From assembly GCA_002162815.1 (NCBI GenBank), contig MAAT01000069.1:1-40737 (forward strand): a stretch of DNA of 40,737 bases. Direction: 5' to 3'. A program made the position numbers and the translations under genes. Positions 37,761-40,737 of the stretch are shown here, one piece after another (position 1 is the first letter of the stretch; each line of letters begins with the position of its first letter). The notes under the pieces were generated by a model. The model made no database searches. It was not told where the DNA came from and was given only the letters and a program-made list of their open reading frames with translations. This DNA is from Gammaproteobacteria bacterium 53_120_T64 (GTDB lineage Bacteria > Pseudomonadota > Gammaproteobacteria > Pseudomonadales > Porticoccaceae).

Positions 37761-38362
37761 AGTCTAGCCGCCTTGTTTTTTAGCAATGCCAGTCCCCGCC
37801 GATTGAAGCCCCGCCCGTCGTTGATTGACAGGCAGGGTTAGCGCCACACCCACTTAAAAAGTGCACCATGTTATACCGCCTTACGCCAGTGTATGAGCGC
37901 AGTAGCAACGCCCTTTAGAACAAGTATCGATTGATCAATAAAGGCAAAGCACTTAGTATCAGCGTCAAGGGAGAGCTTGCCAGAACCTACTCCTCACTGT
38001 GGTTCTGGCAGTACACCGCAAGGAAGTTGCGATGGAGTCGTAGTTACTCGACTAGAGCTTGAGTCCACCTTGGCTGGGCCTGCTACAGGCTTAAGGACGC
38101 ATGATAATTTATGTTTGAGACACCTTTAGATAGCCTAGTCGATAGCCCGCAATACCCATCGATAGCACTCAGCTCCACAAGCAATGGCGCGCCAAGAGCG
38201 AGCCACTCTGAGCCTGCTGAACCCAATAATCACCGACCCATTTACCGCCATCTTTCGCCAATAATAACAGCGTGAAACAAGCTTGGCGGTACAGCCAGGT
38301 AAGCTAGGTCCTACAACCAACAACTTTAATCTTGATAATTATTTACCTGGGTCACCAATAGT
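37761..38362. other. 602-base gene-poor stretch
   Basis: No convincing gene in any frame; the longest short frame (62 codons, minus, 38135-38323) resembles nothing known to me. It holds one clear inverted repeat (37978-38010) and several short ones. It separates the catabolic region from the accessory right end and may contain remnants of mobile DNA. Confidence 0.5.
37978..38010. repeat. Ten-pair inverted repeat
   Basis: TGCCAGAACC (37978-37987) and GGTTCTGGCA (38001-38010) are perfect reverse complements around a 13-base loop. No T run follows on either strand. It could be an operator, a remnant of a mobile element or a structured RNA segment; nothing nearby decides this. Confidence 0.5.
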
Positions 38363-39712
38363 ATGAGCATACGCTTTAAGTTAACCCTATTACTCTTCAC
38401 TCTCTTTACATTCGCGATTGGCAATACCATCTTTACTTTCCTTCTAGAGAACTACGGAGAAGAAAAGCTGGACTGGGTAATCCATACCCATGAGGTCTTA
38501 AATGAATCGAAAAAATTATTAAGCTCGATGACCGACGCAGAAACCGGACAGCGGGGCTACTTATTGACCGGGGACCCGGACTATCTAGAGCCCTACCTTA
38601 AAGGGGTCACATCCGCGGAAGAGAGCTTCAAGAGATTATCCCTGCTAACTTCCGACAATCCCGAACAAATAAAGCGCCTGGAAAAAATTCATGGTGCGAT
38701 GGGCAAAAAATTTACAGAGTTAAAACTGACCATTGATCTTCGCAAAAAAGAGATTTCTCATAATGCGGACAATGCGGACAATGCGGACAATGCGGACAAT
38801 GCGGATAAAGCTATTGATATAGTGAAAAGAAATAGTGGCAAACAAATAATGGATGCCATAAGGCTAGACATTATTGCCTTCGAAAATACCGAGTACATAT
38901 TGCTAGAAACAAGAAAGGGAGACTTTAGGGAAAGCAGAGCGCAAATCACCACGCTGATGGCCCTTGAAATTCTAATTTTCCTTTTTTTGGGAATCATCAC
39001 CATAATTTTTATAAGAAATAAATTATTTTCGCCAATTTCCATGCTGCTGCTCAATACCGCCAAAATGGAAAGAGGAGAAAAACAAAATATCCAGGATATT
39101 TTACCTAAGGATGAAATGGGCTATTTGCTCTCGCGCTTTTATCAAATGAGTGAAACGGTGTATGCCAACACGGCAGCCTTAAGTCATGAGGCAACTCACG
39201 ACCATCTCACCGGCTTATTGAACAGAGGCGAAATCAACAAAACCATTAAAGACTCTATCGCCAGCACCACCGCCGGTAACAAAAAGATGGCGGTCTGCTT
39301 TATCGACCTCAACGGCTTTAAACAACTCAATGACAGCCTGGGGCACGATGCGGGAGACGCCGTTCTAATCGAGACGGCCAATCGACTGAAGGGGATGTTG
39401 CGATCCGATGATGTGCTGTTTCGCCTGGGCGGCGACGAGTTTGTACTGATTTTAAACAATATTACCGAGGCATCACACCTCAATACCATCGCCAGTCATA
39501 TACTAGAGACCTTCTCATCTCCCTTGGTATTCAATGGCATCCCCATAGAAATCTCCCTGAGCATAGGCATTGCTCTTTCACCCGATCATTCGACGACAAG
39601 TGATGAAGTACTGAAATATGCAGATATCGCCATGTATGTCGCCAAGCGTGAAAAAAGGCATAACTACAGCCTCTTTGACAAAACCATGCTAAAACGCCAA
39701 AGCGATGGATAG
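38363..39712 (+). CDS. CHASE3-GGDEF diguanylate cyclase
   Basis: The 449-residue membrane protein has a TM helix (about 7-28), a periplasmic CHASE3 sensor (about 35-190, with MTDAETGQRGYLLTGDPDYL), a second TM (about 198-218), a HAMP-like linker and a GGDEF domain (about 275-440). The active site RLGGDEF (354-360) is intact, and RSDD (347-350) lies exactly five residues before it, the inhibitory c-di-GMP site. It should make c-di-GMP from GTP in response to a periplasmic signal. A run of five NAD tripeptides (134-148) expands a CHASE3 loop. It is a single gene, flanked by non-coding DNA. Confidence 0.93.
   Translation: MSIRFKLTLLLFTLFTFAIGNTIFTFLLENYGEEKLDWVIHTHEVLNESKKLLSSMTDAETGQRGYLLTGDPDYLEPYLKGVTSAEESFKRLSLLTSDNPEQIKRLEKIHGAMGKKFTELKLTIDLRKKEISHNADNADNADNADNADKAIDIVKRNSGKQIMDAIRLDIIAFENTEYILLETRKGDFRESRAQITTLMALEILIFLFLGIITIIFIRNKLFSPISMLLLNTAKMERGEKQNIQDILPKDEMGYLLSRFYQMSETVYANTAALSHEATHDHLTGLLNRGEINKTIKDSIASTTAGNKKMAVCFIDLNGFKQLNDSLGHDAGDAVLIETANRLKGMLRSDDVLFRLGGDEFVLILNNITEASHLNTIASHILETFSSPLVFNGIPIEISLSIGIALSPDHSTTSDEVLKYADIAMYVAKREKRHNYSLFDKTMLKRQSDG
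38762..38806 (+). repeat. 9-bp tandem repeat, five copies, in frame in the cyclase gene
   Basis: AATGCGGAC is repeated four times followed by AATGCGGAT. Each unit encodes Asn-Ala-Asp. The identity of the copies shows recent expansion by slippage. The unit is a multiple of three, so copy-number change alters loop length without a frameshift. Confidence 0.95.
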
Positions 39713-39788
39713 CCCATCAACAGTAAAAAAGTAATGCCAAACGCCGTAGCCTCAAGCTCACCAGCCGAACGACCGAGCCGAATACCTG

Positions 39789-40130
39789 ATGAAAGCCTAC
39801 CGCCGCACCACTATTACTTGCGATTACGTTGCCGCTAATAAGCAACTAACGGCACACAGTAAAGCACTAGTGCTGGAAAATACCGGATTAAAGCTCGATA
39901 GCGATATTGATTCTCGCGGTGACCGCTGCAAAGCAATGGCCAGAAAGGCCGAGCGAGTATTACATCGCACCTATCACAGTCGTGGCGAGCAGTACGCGCT
40001 CAATGCGGTACGTCAAATAGTCGAAGATACCGGCATCAAATTTCCATTAGACGAGAAGTACACCGAAGATGAAATGCTAGCCGCTTTTGCTCGGGTTATT
40101 GAACACCGTTTGGTGGCGCAGTCAGCTTAA
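39789..40130 (+). CDS. Hypothetical protein, 113 residues
   Basis: I do not recognise this protein. It is charged and mostly helical by composition, without signal peptide, TM helix or Cys pairs (one Cys in TTITCDY and one in RGDRCKAMARK). The frame starts at ATG 39789 with no clear Shine-Dalgarno and ends at 40130. It lies between the diguanylate cyclase gene (77 bases) and the IS3 remnant, so it could be cargo, a remnant or a genuine orphan gene. A chance frame is possible. Confidence 0.4.
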   Translation: MKAYRRTTITCDYVAANKQLTAHSKALVLENTGLKLDSDIDSRGDRCKAMARKAERVLHRTYHSRGEQYALNAVRQIVEDTGIKFPLDEKYTEDEMLAAFARVIEHRLVAQSA

Positions 40131-40258
40131 ACCCTTGCAATGGCGAAAGATGGAAGACTTTATTCGCCGCCTGGGCTTCGTCAACAAGCACGATGAAATC
40201 TATATTTCTGACTTTTCATTGCGCCGCCGAATGCTCCAAAAAAGTCAAAACCAAAAAC

Positions 40259-40285
40259 TGTTCTGGTCAACAAAACCGGTTCACA
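40259..40285 (-). mobile_element. Possible right end of the IS3-family element
   Basis: Just after the transposase stop the sequence reads TGTTCTGGTCAACAAAACCG on the plus strand, starting with the TG typical of IS3-family ends. The other end is outside the window, so the inverted repeat cannot be confirmed. Confidence 0.35.
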
Positions 40286-40737
40286 TTAATTTGCTAAATT
40301 TTCATACTCACTCGGCGACAAATCATTGTTCGACGAGTGAAGCCGATCAAGGTTGTAATACTTAACATAAGCCCTGACATCTTTCGTCATATGCTCGCGA
40401 GTCGGCTGGTGAACCTTGAAGATCCAATCATACTTTAAGCTGCCGAAGAAGCGCTCCACCACAGCATTGTACCCAAAGCACTTCGTACCCAGGGCGTTTC
40501 ACGGGGCAAGCTTTGGGGCAGGCTCTCCCAGCAAGCCCCAACATCACCCATTGAGGCGCGCGCACCATAGTTCTCTAACAGCTCTCGATAAGATTTGCTG
40601 GTGTACTGTGAGCCCCGGTCAATGTGAAAAATCAGCCCCTTGAGTGGCTGGCGAAGGTTGTACGCCATGATCATCGCTCGACTGATTAAGCCGGTAGTCA
40701 TGCGCTTGTCTGTCGCCCAGCCAATAATACGACGTGA
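40286..40737 (-). pseudogene. IS3-family transposase (OrfB), frameshifted and cut by window edge
   Basis: Reading from the window edge, the minus strand encodes SRRIIGWATDKRMTTGLISR and then GLIFHIDRGSQYTSKSYREL, the rve integrase core with the second catalytic Asp (HIDRGSQYTS). After GDVGACW the frame is broken by an extra 56 bases; beyond them, in another frame, NAVVERFFGSLKYDWIF and YYNLDRLHSSNNDLSPSEYE follow, with the catalytic Glu in VVERFF, to a TAA at 40288-40286. Without the insertion the sequence reads straight through. The N-terminal part and orfA lie outside. The element is inactive unless the frame is restored. Confidence 0.9.
40470..40525. repeat. 56-bp insertion in the transposase gene
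   Basis: This block interrupts an otherwise continuous transposase sequence (uninterrupted order ...GCATTG then TCCCAGC...). It contains the inverted pair CCCAAAGC (40472-40479) / GCTTTGGG (40510-40517). Boundaries are ambiguous by one base because a T is shared. Its length, not a multiple of three, breaks the frame. It may be a small palindromic repeat. Confidence 0.75.

Noticed and set aside
38762..38806. Short CRISPR-like array
   Set aside because: The units are 9 bp, contiguous, without spacers, and in frame with the cyclase gene; it is a coding tandem repeat.
40087..40365. 92-codon frame after the hypothetical gene
   Set aside because: It overlaps the end of the upstream frame and runs into the IS end on the opposite strand; no family resemblance.

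Overview
The window reads as chromosomal DNA of a gammaproteobacterium, probably a marine heterotroph; the exact clade is a guess. The basis is close similarity of the encoded PurL, ClpB, PrkA-YeaH-SpoVR and SerB/AhpA-like proteins to gammaproteobacterial versions, plus several acyl-CoA catabolic clusters. No rRNA, tRNA or CRISPR array was seen.

Positions 1-10225, all on the minus strand, are mostly housekeeping: the 5' end of gltX (cut by the window edge), a LapD-like degenerate GGDEF/EAL receptor, clpB, a small YqfO/NIF3-like protein, the chaperedoxin cnoX and purL. cnoX overlaps the end of purL by an ATGA. Positions 10711-15460 (plus) hold the stress operon prkA(yeaG)-yeaH-spoVR(ycgB), preceded by a candidate sigma-54 promoter. 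An atypical SDR/epimerase faces it, followed by a decayed amidohydrolase remnant (16789-17575).

Positions 17701-23128 (minus) form a six-gene operon: a thiolase-like protein without the nucleophilic Cys, a DUF35 Zn-ribbon/OB-fold protein, two MaoC-type hotdog proteins and two paralogous acyl-CoA dehydrogenases. The gene set matches the functions of the mycobacterial igr operon (ChsE1/E2, ChsH1/H2, Ltp2), which removes a propionyl side chain by dehydrogenation, hydration and retro-aldol cleavage. Here the DUF35 part is a free-standing protein. This is the best candidate for an under-described system in the window; its substrate cannot be read from sequence. A 16-bp perfect palindrome sits over its putative promoter. 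A zinc alcohol dehydrogenase with its own promoter and a strong terminator lies upstream.

Positions 24650-27350 hold serB divergent from an AhpA/YtjB-like membrane protein gene. Positions 27361-37760 are a leucine/isovalerate catabolic region: liuR, liuA, liuB, liuD and liuE on plus, with an HSD10-like SDR and an acyl-CoA synthetase divergent on minus. liuC (methylglutaconyl-CoA hydratase) is absent and a PECR-like SDR lies between liuA and liuB. A LiuR-type palindrome sits inside a 17-bp promoter spacer. Two palindromic elements interrupt the cluster: 139 bp touching the liuA stop codon, and 100 bp between liuD and liuE.

The right end (37761-40737) is more accessory: a 602-bp gene-poor stretch, a CHASE3-GGDEF diguanylate cyclase with an in-frame 9-bp tandem repeat, an unrecognised small ORF, and an IS3-family transposase broken by a 56-bp insertion.
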